Origin: Burkholderia sp. PAMC 26561
Lineage (GTDB): Bacteria; Pseudomonadota; Gammaproteobacteria; Burkholderiales; Burkholderiaceae
Reading direction: 5' to 3'
DNA length: 64,000 nucleotides
Assembly (NCBI RefSeq): GCF_001557535.2
Contig: NZ_CP014310.1
Span: 248,001 to 312,000 of the forward strand
The stretch's first letter is position 1, and each line of letters opens with the position of its first letter. Below the pieces are notes generated by a model. That model worked only from the letters and a program-made list of their open reading frames with translations. It was not told the DNA's origin and searched no databases. Both the position numbers and the translations under genes were made by a program. Positions 46,425 through 55,357 of this stretch are shown here, piece after piece.

Positions 46425-48131
46425 CTAGACCGCCTTAAATGCATCCCGGAACTGTCGAGCCCGTTCCACCTCGTCACTGTGCAGATAGGTGGACGTTGTC
46501 GTTATAGACGCATGACGCAGATTATCCCGAACCGATGTCAGTTGCGCGCCGCGTGTGAGCGCATGGGTCGCGTGCGTATGCCGCATCCAGTGCGGGCCGG
46601 CCAGCCGCAGTTTTACCGCAAATGCCGGTTTTTCCGCCTCGATCAGGGCCGCTGCCGTCTCAAAAAACCGTTTCATAATCGCCCACAGCCGCACGGTGCT
46701 CAGCCCTTGACGATCGCTTTCATTCAGGCCGGCAATCAACGCAGTTCCGGGGGTCCAGCGCTCTGGGGAGACGGGTAAGCCGCGTTCCACCAAGTAGCGT
46801 TCCAGCGCCCTGCGAGCAAGGGGCGGCAGCGCCACTTTTCCTGCTTTCTGGCCCTTGCCGACGAGTTCGACCCAATGATCTTCATGTGCATCGGTGCGGA
46901 TGTCTTTGAGCGTCACGTTCACAAGCTCGCTTGCGCGCAACCCCGTGGCATAGCCGAAGTCCAGCACGAAGCGCAGCCGCTGGGCCGCTGCAGGTTTCCA
47001 GCCATACGACCACTCGAGCCCGTCGGCAACGGTGCGCAACAGTTGCCACTCGCCTTCTGTGAATGCGTGCGACGCATCGAGCGCGGCGCGCTCCGTACCT
47101 TTCACCTTCACACCAGAAAACGGGTTCGCCAGCACATACCGTTGCTCGATCAGCCATCGGTACAGCGCGCCTAGAACCATCAGCGAATAGGCCACCGAGC
47201 GCGGCGCCAGGTTGCCCGTGAAGGGCCGCCACTGTGACGAAGTTCGCGTACGCGTTGGACCGACCCATCGATCACGGGGCGTGGGCCGGCGCAGGAATGT
47301 GCGATAAGCAATGGCATCTTCGGTGGTCAATGAAGAGAGTGCCCGGCCTCGTTCGACGATCGCCCACAGAATGAGTCGCTCGGCTTCCTTCCGATAGGCG
47401 CGTTGCGTCGAGGGCGACTCGTGCAGCGACAACCACGTTTGCACTGCGTCGTAGTCATTGTTCGCGTCGAGCGCGCAGCTTTCTCGCGGTGCTCTGAAGA
47501 CGCCACACGATCCGTCGATTTCATGCGGAAGGCGCACGTTCTCCCATGGCACCACGATGGGCGAGCCGGTGGACTTAATCAATGCACGGGCGCGATCGGT
47601 GAGCGCTGGGTGGGCGGCAAAGAACGCTTCGATGTGTTTGGCGCTGGCTTGTCCGAGCTTCGGAATCACCGTCCACCATTGCTTGCGGCGCGGGATGCGA
47701 AGCGTGAGTTCGGCGAGCGTCGTGATGCCGTGAGCGTGAAGCGCGTGCACAGCGCGAGGCGGCAGCCAGCGGGCAATGTCGTCAGTGATCGAAGGTATCG
47801 CCAGAGTTGCGACCCGAAGGGCCTCGATGCCCTTTGCAACAAGCCGTGCGTGCTTGACGCGTTCGGCGGTACGGTGACCGAAGAGTTTGGCAAGGTCGTC
47901 GCGATGGCGGGCGAGGGCACAACGTACGAGTTGACGCCGAATCATACTTAGCACGCCGCGTGCGGATGTGCCGTGGGTGAGCCGATGAGGAAGGTAACGA
48001 ACGACCGCCTCACGTGTGGGCACACCTTCATACCAGCATCGCAAGGCGGCAAGTGCGTCGTCACCGGGCAAATCGTTAGTTTGTCCCGATAATTGGGGAT
48101 ATATCAAAGGTTCGTGCATTTCCATAAGCAC
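46425..48131 (-). CDS. Large site-specific tyrosine recombinase with N-terminal helical domain
   Basis: 568 residues. The first 220 contain a helix-hairpin-like region (RAVHALHAHGITTLAELTLR and IPKLGQASAKHIEAFFAAHP) as in integrases with a DUF3701-type N-terminus. A SAM-like core-binding domain follows (SPSTQRAYRKEAERLILWAI). Catalytic residues: Arg in YATGLRASELV, Lys in VGKGQKAGKV, HxxR in HWMRHTHATH, His in LRHASITTT and Tyr in TYLHSD. It lies next to a 32-bp dyad at 48152, a possible recombination site. Its role is probably mobility of an integrative element; no matching second end was found. Confidence 0.88.
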   Translation of the reverse strand: MLMEMHEPLIYPQLSGQTNDLPGDDALAALRCWYEGVPTREAVVRYLPHRLTHGTSARGVLSMIRRQLVRCALARHRDDLAKLFGHRTAERVKHARLVAKGIEALRVATLAIPSITDDIARWLPPRAVHALHAHGITTLAELTLRIPRRKQWWTVIPKLGQASAKHIEAFFAAHPALTDRARALIKSTGSPIVVPWENVRLPHEIDGSCGVFRAPRESCALDANNDYDAVQTWLSLHESPSTQRAYRKEAERLILWAIVERGRALSSLTTEDAIAYRTFLRRPTPRDRWVGPTRTRTSSQWRPFTGNLAPRSVAYSLMVLGALYRWLIEQRYVLANPFSGVKVKGTERAALDASHAFTEGEWQLLRTVADGLEWSYGWKPAAAQRLRFVLDFGYATGLRASELVNVTLKDIRTDAHEDHWVELVGKGQKAGKVALPPLARRALERYLVERGLPVSPERWTPGTALIAGLNESDRQGLSTVRLWAIMKRFFETAAALIEAEKPAFAVKLRLAGPHWMRHTHATHALTRGAQLTSVRDNLRHASITTTSTYLHSDEVERARQFRDAFKAV

Positions 48132-48151
48132 GAGTTTAGCGTAAAGGAACT

Positions 48152-48183
48152 GCTATTAGGATAAGGATAGTTATCTTAATAGC
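48152..48183. promoter_or_regulatory. 32-bp imperfect dyad upstream of the integrase
   Basis: GCTATTA-G-GATAA ... TTATC-T-TAATAGC: 12 of 13 arm positions pair around a 6-base centre, 20 bases before the recombinase start. It could be an integrase-binding core or an operator. Confidence 0.35.
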
Positions 48184-48225
48184 ATTGAAATTGGTCTTTT
48201 ATCCTCGCAATTTTCATCGTTCACA

Positions 48226-48538
48226 CAACTAATGTTGTTAATAGATTTCAACTAAAGTTGTTACTACTGCTATGGCGTGGGCGCATGTGCACCGGCGCGT
48301 GGATCTAGATTGCGTTCGGGCGCTTGCTGGACGGGGAACCGGCCTTCTGACCTACAACAAGTCGCTTGGCTGGTCCAGCAATCGAATTGAAAGATTCGCG
48401 ACTAGTAGATAACAGTTTTGGTTGAAACCGCTCATTAGATAACAACTTTAGTTGAAATGCCGACCGGCCGCCGAGCGTTGTGTGATGGCCCTCTAAGCAG
48501 GATTTAGCGGCATATCTCGGTGATAACAACATTTGTTG
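48226..48538. promoter_or_regulatory. Operator-like array of CAACnnnnGTTG dyads
   Basis: Four exact CAACnnnnGTTG dyads at 48226-48237, 48249-48260, 48443-48454 and 48527-48538, plus a degenerate one at about 48412-48425. Sites 2 and 3 share an 18-bp core (AACAACTTTAGTTGAAAT) in opposite orientation. They lie between the integrase and the monooxygenase operon promoter, and are AT-rich against a GC-rich background. The MarR protein encoded in the operon is the likeliest ligand. Confidence 0.6.
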
Positions 48539-48608
48539 TGCAAGCGTTTTAGATTGCGCGCCGTCATCTCTCGGTCAGACGCTCGCCCACCAAAATTCAC
48601 AAATGTAC

Positions 48609-48637
48609 TTGACACCTAAACTATATAGGCCTAAATT
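48609..48637 (+). promoter_or_regulatory. Sigma70-type promoter of the anthraniloyl-CoA operon
   Basis: TTGACA (48609-48614), a 17-base spacer and TAAATT (48632-48637) precede the ATG at 48667. The spacer contains an ACTATATAGG core. GGAG at 48657 is the Shine-Dalgarno. Confidence 0.6.
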
Positions 48638-48666
48638 AAAACTGACTCTTCAGCCTGGAGCGCTCT

Positions 48667-50997
48667 ATGCGCATCGTTTGTATTGGTGGCGGCCCCGCGG
48701 GTCTGTACTTTGGCTTGCTGATGAAGAAGCAAAATCCCGCTCACGACGTGACGGTAGTGGAGCGAAATCGTCCCTATGACACGTTCGGCTGGGGCGTGGT
48801 GTTCTCCGACCAGACGCTCGGCAACCTGCAGCGTGCGGACGAGGCAAGCGCGGCAGCCATTCTCGATGCATTCAATCATTGGGATGACATCGACATCCAT
48901 ATCAACGGCCGCACGCAGCGCTCCTCCGGACACGGTTTCTGCGGCATCGGCCGCAAGCGCCTGTTGAACATTCTTCAGGAGCGTGCCGAGGCGCTTGGCG
49001 TGAAGCTAGTGTTCGAAACGCAAGTGACCAGCGACGAAACCTACGACGCCGACCTCATCATTGCGTGCGACGGCGCCAATAGCATCGTGCGCACCAAGTA
49101 CGCGGCCACCTACAAGCCCGACATCGACTTGCGTGATTGCCGCTTCGTCTGGCTCGGCACCGAAAAGCTCTTCGATGCCTTTACGTTCGCGTTCGAGAAG
49201 ACCGAATTCGGCTGGTTCCAGGCGCATGCGTATCGTTTCGACGACCGCATGTCGACGTTTATCGTGGAAGCGCCCGAGCGGGTCTGGCGTGCAGCCGGCC
49301 TGGATGAAATGAGCAAGGAGGACGGCATCGCATTCTGCGAACGGCTCTTCGCCAAGTACCTCGATGGCCACTCCCTCAAGTCCAACGCGCAACATTTGCG
49401 CGGCTCATCGCAATGGATCCGGTTTCCGCGCATCGTGAATGAAAGGTGGGTGCATAACCGCACGAATGGCGATGGCAGCGTGACGCCCGTGGTCCTGATG
49501 GGCGATGCCGCTCACACGGCGCACTTCTCGATCGGCTCCGGCACCAAGCTCGCGCTTGAAGATGCAATCGAACTGACGAACAGCATGGCGGCGCATCCGT
49601 GCGATCTTCCCGCCGCGCTCGAGCACTATACGGACGTACGCAGCGTCGATGTCCTGCGCATCCAGAACGCCGCGCGCAACTCCACCGAATGGTTCGAAAA
49701 CGTGGACCGTTATGCGTCTTTCGAACCGGAGCAATTTGCTTATTCGTTGCTCACGCGGTCGCAGCGCATCTCTCATGAAAACCTGCGTTCACGCGATGCC
49801 GCGTACCTCGCTGAGTTTGAAAACTGGATCGCACAGCGTTCGGGACTCGATATAGACAGCAGCAAGCGTTCCGTCCCGCCAATGTTTACGCCCTTCACCG
49901 TGCGCGGCGTGACGTTGAAGAACCGCGTGGTTGTCTCTCCCATGGCCCAGTACTCGGCGGTCGATGGCATTGCGGGTGACTACCATTTGATGCATCTAGG
50001 CGCGCGCGCCATGGGCGGCGCGGCATTGGTGATGACCGAGATGACCTGCGTCTCGCCCGAAGGCCAAATTACGCCGGGATGTCCCGGTCTGTACAACGAC
50101 GCGCAACGTGACGCGTGGCGGCGCATTGTCGATTTCGTGCATCGTGAGAGCGATGCAATGATTGGCATTCAGTTGGGTCATGCCGGCGCGAAGGCATCCA
50201 CGCGCGTCAGTTGGGAAGGAATAGACAAGCCACTCGATGAGGGCAACTGGCCTATCGTGTCGGCGTCGCGGCAGCAGTATTTGAAAGGCATCAGTCAATG
50301 GTCGCGCGCAGCATCCACGGATGATCTGCAAGAGATCAAGGCGCAGTTCGTGCGATCAACCGAGCTTGCGGTGAGCGCTGGTTTCGACTGGCTTGAACTG
50401 CACTGCGCCCACGGTTATCTGCTGTCCGGTTTTCTCTCTCCGCTTACCAATCAACGCGACGATGAATACGGTGGTTCGGCCGCAAACCGTCTGCGTTTCC
50501 CAATCGAAGTGTTCAACGCGATCCGCGCAGCGTGGCCCAAGGACAAGCCCATTTCGGTGCGTATCTCGGCGCACGATTGGGTTGAGGGCGGCATCACGCC
50601 TAACGACGCCGTGCTGATCGCACGAGCATTCAAGGAGGCAGGCGCGGACATGATTGACGTATCGTCGGGACAGGTGAGCAAGGAAGAGAGGCCGGTCTAT
50701 GGCCGCATGTTCCAGACGCCTTTCTCGGATCGCGTGCGTAACGAAGCAGGCATTGCGACCATCGCGGTCGGAGCGATCTCGGAAGCGGACCACGTGAACA
50801 GCATCATTGCTGCGGGTCGCGCCGACCTCTGCGCGGTGGCGCGTCCGCATCTTGCCAATCCTTCGTGGACGCTCGATCAGGCCGCGAAGATTGGTTACGT
50901 CGATATCGCCTGGCCCAAGCAATATTTCGCCGCGAAGTCGCAACTCGAGCGAGGTTATGAACGCGAGCGCGCGCAGCATGCGGAGGGCGAAGCATGA
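48667..50997 (+). CDS. abmA: Anthraniloyl-CoA monooxygenase/reductase (two-domain flavoprotein)
   Basis: 776 residues. The N-terminal half is a flavin hydroxylase ([54 protein letters not shown]). From about residue 400 an Old Yellow Enzyme domain follows ([63 protein letters not shown]). This fusion is characteristic of 2-aminobenzoyl-CoA monooxygenase/reductase of Azoarcus and of salicylyl-CoA hydroxylase homologues. The enzyme hydroxylates the ring of anthraniloyl-CoA and then reduces it. The linked aminobenzoate-CoA-ligase-like gene and RidA favour the anthranilate role. It ends with ATGA overlap to the SDR gene. Confidence 0.9.
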   Translation: MRIVCIGGGPAGLYFGLLMKKQNPAHDVTVVERNRPYDTFGWGVVFSDQTLGNLQRADEASAAAILDAFNHWDDIDIHINGRTQRSSGHGFCGIGRKRLLNILQERAEALGVKLVFETQVTSDETYDADLIIACDGANSIVRTKYAATYKPDIDLRDCRFVWLGTEKLFDAFTFAFEKTEFGWFQAHAYRFDDRMSTFIVEAPERVWRAAGLDEMSKEDGIAFCERLFAKYLDGHSLKSNAQHLRGSSQWIRFPRIVNERWVHNRTNGDGSVTPVVLMGDAAHTAHFSIGSGTKLALEDAIELTNSMAAHPCDLPAALEHYTDVRSVDVLRIQNAARNSTEWFENVDRYASFEPEQFAYSLLTRSQRISHENLRSRDAAYLAEFENWIAQRSGLDIDSSKRSVPPMFTPFTVRGVTLKNRVVVSPMAQYSAVDGIAGDYHLMHLGARAMGGAALVMTEMTCVSPEGQITPGCPGLYNDAQRDAWRRIVDFVHRESDAMIGIQLGHAGAKASTRVSWEGIDKPLDEGNWPIVSASRQQYLKGISQWSRAASTDDLQEIKAQFVRSTELAVSAGFDWLELHCAHGYLLSGFLSPLTNQRDDEYGGSAANRLRFPIEVFNAIRAAWPKDKPISVRISAHDWVEGGITPNDAVLIARAFKEAGADMIDVSSGQVSKEERPVYGRMFQTPFSDRVRNEAGIATIAVGAISEADHVNSIIAAGRADLCAVARPHLANPSWTLDQAAKIGYVDIAWPKQYFAAKSQLERGYERERAQHAEGEA

Positions 50998-51788
50998 ACA
51001 CAGGGATGAACACGAATACGAAGCCGCTCACAGGCCAGCGCGCCGTGGTCACAGGCGGCGGAAGCGGCATTGGCGCTGCAGTAGCGCATGTGCTGGTGAG
51101 CGCCGGTGCGCAGGTCACGTTGATGGGCCGGGATGCGGCGCGTCTCGCTTATCAGGCTGAAGTCCTGAGCGAAGCGGGAACCGTTCATGTGCAGTGCGTC
51201 GATGTCACGTCCGCCGATTCCGTCGTCGCGGCGTTTGCTGCTGCGCGCGAACATGGGTTTATCGACATCCTCGTCAATAACGCCGGACAAGCCGAAGCAG
51301 CGCCGTTCGGAAAGACCGATCTCACGCTGTGGAAACGCATGCTTGATGTGAATTTGACAGGCGTGTTCCTCTGCACGCAAGAGGTCTTGCCCGCAATGCT
51401 TGAGCGTCGCAGCGGGCGCATTGTCAACGTAGCGAGTACTGCGGGTCAGGTCGGTTATGCGTACGTTGCCGCCTATTGCGCGGCCAAGCATGGAGTGATC
51501 GGAATGACGCGTTCGCTGGCGCTGGAAGTTGCCACGCGTGGTGTGACCGTCAACGCCGTGTGTCCCGGTTATACGGAAACAGGTCTACTCGAACAGTCGA
51601 TAGAAAAGATCGTTGCGCAGACCGGACGTAGCGAGGACGAGGCACGCGAAGCACTGCTGCGATCGAATCCGCAACGTCGCTTCGTGACGCCGGATGAAGT
51701 CGCCAGTTCTGCGTTGTGGCTGTGCTTGCCGGAGTCACGATCGATTACCGGTCAGACCATTTCCATTTCAGGTGGAGAAGTAATGTGA
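50994..51788 (+). CDS. SDR-family 3-hydroxyacyl-CoA dehydrogenase-like oxidoreductase
   Basis: 264 residues. The NAD(P)-binding TGGGSGIG motif, NNAG, the catalytic Ser in [12 protein letters not shown] and the YxxxK motif YCAAKHG, then PGYTETGL. The start overlaps the abmA stop. In this pathway it probably oxidises a 3-hydroxyacyl-CoA intermediate; inferred from context. Confidence 0.88.
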   Translation: MNTGMNTNTKPLTGQRAVVTGGGSGIGAAVAHVLVSAGAQVTLMGRDAARLAYQAEVLSEAGTVHVQCVDVTSADSVVAAFAAAREHGFIDILVNNAGQAEAAPFGKTDLTLWKRMLDVNLTGVFLCTQEVLPAMLERRSGRIVNVASTAGQVGYAYVAAYCAAKHGVIGMTRSLALEVATRGVTVNAVCPGYTETGLLEQSIEKIVAQTGRSEDEAREALLRSNPQRRFVTPDEVASSALWLCLPESRSITGQTISISGGEVM

Positions 51789-52324
51789 ACAAGCCTGCTG
51801 CCCGGACGGTTAAAACTGCCGCGCCCGAAAAGTCCAAGGCCACCGGCAACGTTGTCGACCTTGAGATGAGTACCGGTGTCGACAGTCACATGGGACTGCG
51901 CTTATGGCTGCGCATGCTGACCACCACCAATCTTGTGCAGGCTGAACTGCGCCGCCGCCTGCGCGCCGAATTCGACACCACGCTGCCGCGCTTCGACATG
52001 ATGGCGCAACTCGAGCGCCATCCTGAAGGCCTGAAGATGAGCGAGCTTTCGCGACGTCTCATGGTCACCGGCGGCAACGTGACGGGTCTCACGGACCAGT
52101 TGGAGAAGGAAGGATTTGTCGTGCGCGATACCGATCCGAACGACCGCCGTTCGTTTGCCGTGCGCCTCACCGCGCATGGCCGCGAGTCGTTCGATCGGAT
52201 GGCGCGTGCACATGAACAATGGGTCGTCGAATTGTTCGGCTGCTTGCCGCTGTCGGACAAGGCACGCATGCATCAGAAGCTGGGCAAGCTCAAGCAGCAC
52301 TTGCGCGAGCGCACGGATTCGTGA
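51785..52324 (+). CDS. MarR-family transcriptional regulator of the operon
   Basis: 179 residues from GTG 51785 (start-stop overlap GTGA with the SDR gene). A 35-residue basic N-terminal tail precedes the winged HTH (LPRFDMMAQLERHPEGLKMS, ELSRRLMVTGGNVTGLTDQL, then DPNDRRSFAVRLT wing). Embedded in the operon it probably controls, with the CAACnnnnGTTG array as candidate site. Relatives in aromatic-CoA pathways release DNA when they bind the aryl-CoA. Confidence 0.88.
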   Translation: MNKPAARTVKTAAPEKSKATGNVVDLEMSTGVDSHMGLRLWLRMLTTTNLVQAELRRRLRAEFDTTLPRFDMMAQLERHPEGLKMSELSRRLMVTGGNVTGLTDQLEKEGFVVRDTDPNDRRSFAVRLTAHGRESFDRMARAHEQWVVELFGCLPLSDKARMHQKLGKLKQHLRERTDS

Positions 52325-52358
52325 AGCCTGACGACCCAATTAAATACGGAGACGTTCG

Positions 52359-53222
52359 ATGAACGGACAGTTGATGAACGACGCAACCAACTCGCTTTTT
52401 GCCGGTAACCGCACCACACTTGGCGACTATCGCGCGAAGCACTTTGGCTGGGCCGTAGAGCAAGGCGTTGGCACGATCACGCTTGATCGGCCCGAGCGCA
52501 AGAATCCGCTGACGTTCGAATCGTATGCGGAGTTGCGCGACCTGTTCCGCCAGCTTGCTTACGCCACCGATGTCAAGAGCATCGTCATCCATGGCGCCGG
52601 AGGCAACTTCTGCTCAGGTGGCGACGTGCACGACATCATCGCGCCGCTTGTCGATCTACCCATGCCCGAGCTGCTCATGTTCACGCGCATGACCGGCGAC
52701 CTCGTCAAGGCGATGCGCCATTGCCCGCAACCGATTATTGCGGCCGTAGATGGCATCTGCGCGGGCGCGGGCGCAATCCTCGCGATGGCTTCGGACATGC
52801 GCCTGGGCACTGCGCGAAGCAAGCTTGCGTTCTTGTTCACCCGTGTGGGACTGGCGGGTTGCGACATGGGCGCATGCGCGATCTTGCCGCGCATCATTGG
52901 TCAGGGACGAGCGGCCGAACTGCTTTTCACCGGACGTTCCGCAAGTGGCGACGAAGGTTTCGCATGGGGCTTTTATAACCGTCTATGCGAACCCGACGAC
53001 GTTTTGCGCGAAGCGCAATCGCTCGCGTTGGATCTTGCATCGGGACCCATCTTCGCGCATGGCATCACGAAGAAGATGCTGCATCAGGAGTGGAACATGA
53101 GCATCGACGATGCCATCGAATCCGAAGCGCAGGCGCAGGCTATCTGCATGGCAACGAATGATTTCGGGCGCGCGTATCGCGCATTCGCTGCGAAGACGCG
53201 ACCCGTGTTCGAGGGAGACTGA
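52359..53222 (+). CDS. Enoyl-CoA hydratase family protein
   Basis: 287 residues. [20 protein letters not shown], the oxyanion segment [15 protein letters not shown] and [20 protein letters not shown] mark a crotonase. The second oxyanion/catalytic region is [23 protein letters not shown] 52359 follows a GGAG; a second Met six codons on is possible. It probably hydrates or opens the dearomatised ring CoA thioester. Confidence 0.88.
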   Translation: MNGQLMNDATNSLFAGNRTTLGDYRAKHFGWAVEQGVGTITLDRPERKNPLTFESYAELRDLFRQLAYATDVKSIVIHGAGGNFCSGGDVHDIIAPLVDLPMPELLMFTRMTGDLVKAMRHCPQPIIAAVDGICAGAGAILAMASDMRLGTARSKLAFLFTRVGLAGCDMGACAILPRIIGQGRAAELLFTGRSASGDEGFAWGFYNRLCEPDDVLREAQSLALDLASGPIFAHGITKKMLHQEWNMSIDDAIESEAQAQAICMATNDFGRAYRAFAAKTRPVFEGD

Positions 53223-53223
53223 G

Positions 53224-54429
53224 TTGGCCAATCCCCAAACGTCATCTCCCGCTTTCCACGATGCCCTCACTTGGCCGTTCTTCGAAGAACGGCATCGTGA
53301 ACTCGGCGCGCGTGTTGACGCGTGGGCATCGAAACATCTCGGTGATACGCATGCCAATCATTCGAACGTCGACGCAATCTGCCGTCGTCTTGTACGTGAA
53401 CTCGGCGCGGCTGGCTGGTTGCGTTATGGCGTAGGCGGCACGGCTTATGGCGGATACGGCGACACCATCGACACGCGCGCCGTTTGCCTGCTGCGCGAAA
53501 CGCTTGCCCGCCATAGTGGTCTCGCGGACTTCGCGCTCGCGATGCAAGGACTTGGATCTGGCGCCATTTCGCTTGCCGGCAACGAAACGCAAAAACAGCA
53601 CTATCTGCCGCGGGTGGCAAGCGGCGAGGCTATCGCGGCGTTTGCACTGACGGAACCGGACGCCGGCTCTGACGTTGCGGCGCTCGCGCTCAGTGCGCGT
53701 GAGGAAAATGATTCTTATGTGCTCGACGGCGAGAAGACGTGGATCTCAAACGGCGGCATCGCGGACTTTTACGTGGTGTTTGCGCGTACCGGCGAGGCGG
53801 CGGCCGCGCGTGGCATCAGCGCATTTATCGTCGATGCGGTTACCCCAGGACTACGCATTGCCGAGCGCCTCGATGTGATCGCGCCGCATCCTTTAGCGCG
53901 CCTTTCGTTCGAAAACGCGCGCGTGCCGCAAACCGCTTTATTGGGAAATCGCGGCGAAGGTTTCAAGCTTGCGATGCGCACGCTCGACATCTTCCGCACG
54001 TCCGTTGCGGCAGCGTCGCTAGGCTTCGCGCGGCGAGCCATGAGCGAAGGGATCGAACGCGCGGCGTCGCGCAAGATGTTCGGGCAGACGCTGGGCGACT
54101 TTCAATTGACGCAGGCGAAACTGGCGCACATGGCGCTCACTATCGACAGCTCCGCGTTGCTTGTTTATCGGGCGGCGTGGATGCGAGATTCCGGTAAATC
54201 GGTTACGCGTGAAGCTGCGCTGGCGAAGTGGCATGCGAGCGAGGGCGCTCAGCAGGTTATCGATGCGGCCGTGCAATTGTGGGGTGGCAGCGGCGTGCAA
54301 AGCGGTGCGGTGGTCGAGCAGCTGTATCGGGAGATCCGCGCGCTGCGCATCTATGAAGGCGCGACCGAAGTGCAGCAGTTGATTGTCGGGCGCGACCTGC
54401 TCAAGGCGCATGCGGCAAGGAACGCGTGA
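53224..54429 (+). CDS. Acyl-CoA dehydrogenase
   Basis: 401 residues from a TTG at 53224, with GAGGGAG six bases upstream and the previous stop two bases before. Acyl-CoA dehydrogenase motifs: [56 protein letters not shown], and near the end [11 protein letters not shown] and [20 protein letters not shown], with the catalytic Glu in YEGATE. It oxidises a saturated acyl-CoA to the enoyl-CoA in the lower pathway. Confidence 0.88.
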   Translation: MANPQTSSPAFHDALTWPFFEERHRELGARVDAWASKHLGDTHANHSNVDAICRRLVRELGAAGWLRYGVGGTAYGGYGDTIDTRAVCLLRETLARHSGLADFALAMQGLGSGAISLAGNETQKQHYLPRVASGEAIAAFALTEPDAGSDVAALALSAREENDSYVLDGEKTWISNGGIADFYVVFARTGEAAAARGISAFIVDAVTPGLRIAERLDVIAPHPLARLSFENARVPQTALLGNRGEGFKLAMRTLDIFRTSVAAASLGFARRAMSEGIERAASRKMFGQTLGDFQLTQAKLAHMALTIDSSALLVYRAAWMRDSGKSVTREAALAKWHASEGAQQVIDAAVQLWGGSGVQSGAVVEQLYREIRALRIYEGATEVQQLIVGRDLLKAHAARNA

Positions 54430-54905
54430 TGGAAACATCGACCCATTTCGAGCGGCCGGTGCGCGTCCGTTTTTCGCATTGCGACCTTGCCGGCATCGTA
54501 TTTTTCCCGCAGTACCTTGTGATGACCAACGCGCTTGTCGAGGACTGGTTCAACGAAGCACTCGACATCGACTACGGGGCGATGATGAGTAAGCGCCGCG
54601 TCGGCCTGCCGATCGTGAAGCTCGATTGCACGTTTTCAAAGCCAAGTCAGATGGGCGACACGCTTGTGCTGTCGCTGACACTTGATCGGATTGGTGCTCG
54701 TTCTGTCGGCATTGTGATTGACGCACGGTTGCATGGTGAAACGCGCTTTATTGCGCGTCAGGTGCTGGTGACAACCTCGCTTGAATCCGGAACGTCGATC
54801 GATATTCCCGACGACATACGCACCGCGTTGACGCGCTTCAACCCCGCAGCGCTAGCCGAAGTAAAAGACGAACTTAAGGACGAACTCAAGGAGACGCGGT
54901 CATGA
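54429..54905 (+). CDS. 4-hydroxybenzoyl-CoA thioesterase-family protein
   Basis: 158 residues from ATG 54429, overlapping the previous TGA. Hotdog-fold start VRVRFSHCDLAGIVFFPQYL: the usual catalytic Asp of this loop is visible as HCDLAG. The C-terminus is Glu/Lys-rich. It probably hydrolyses stalled aryl- or acyl-CoA and recycles CoA. Confidence 0.85.
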   Translation: METSTHFERPVRVRFSHCDLAGIVFFPQYLVMTNALVEDWFNEALDIDYGAMMSKRRVGLPIVKLDCTFSKPSQMGDTLVLSLTLDRIGARSVGIVIDARLHGETRFIARQVLVTTSLESGTSIDIPDDIRTALTRFNPAALAEVKDELKDELKETRS

Positions 54906-55297
54906 AAAAAGCATTGCTCCCAGCCAACTGGGTCAAGCCGCGCGGATATGCAAATGGGGTTGCCGCGCGCGGCACGCAGGTCTTCGTAGCAGGACAGATT
55001 GGCTGGGACGCGCAAGGCCACTTCCAGAGCAGCGACTTCGCAGCACAAGCGCGCCAGGCGCTGGCCAACATAGTTGCGGTGCTCGACGCGGCAGGCGGGC
55101 GCCCGGAACATCTTGTGCGTTTAACCTGGTACGTGATCGACAAGCGTGAATACGTCGCTGCGCTGAGGGACGTAGGCAGTGCGTTTCGGGAACTGATCGG
55201 CAATTACGACATCGCGATGAGCGCTGTGCAAGTGGTCGCGCTCATTGAAGACGAAGCCAAGGTGGAGATCGAAGCCACCGCCGTTATTCCGGATTGA
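54902..55297 (+). CDS. RidA-family (YjgF/UK114) enamine/imine hydrolase
   Basis: 131 residues. GVAARGTQVFVAGQIGWDAQ, QARQALANIVAVLDAAGGRP, VRLTWYVIDKREYV and a C-terminal VEIEATAVIPD. The Arg that binds carboxylates in RidA is visible in the HLVRLTWYV strand. In an anthranilate pathway the 2-amino-enone CoA product must lose ammonia, and a RidA enzyme is a natural candidate for that step; this is inference. It overlaps the thioesterase gene by four bases. Confidence 0.88.
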   Translation: MKKALLPANWVKPRGYANGVAARGTQVFVAGQIGWDAQGHFQSSDFAAQARQALANIVAVLDAAGGRPEHLVRLTWYVIDKREYVAALRDVGSAFRELIGNYDIAMSAVQVVALIEDEAKVEIEATAVIPD

Positions 55298-55357
55298 CTA
55301 ACGCCGCTTGTCTTGTCGTTAAGCTAGTCGCTTACTTCGTTGTACTCGGAGCTCATC

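Noticed and set aside
48161..48170. GATAAGGATA shared between the integrase dyad and the IS6-like element at 21560-21585
   Set aside because: A 10-base match in short AT-rich stretches is likely chance; the surrounding sequence differs.
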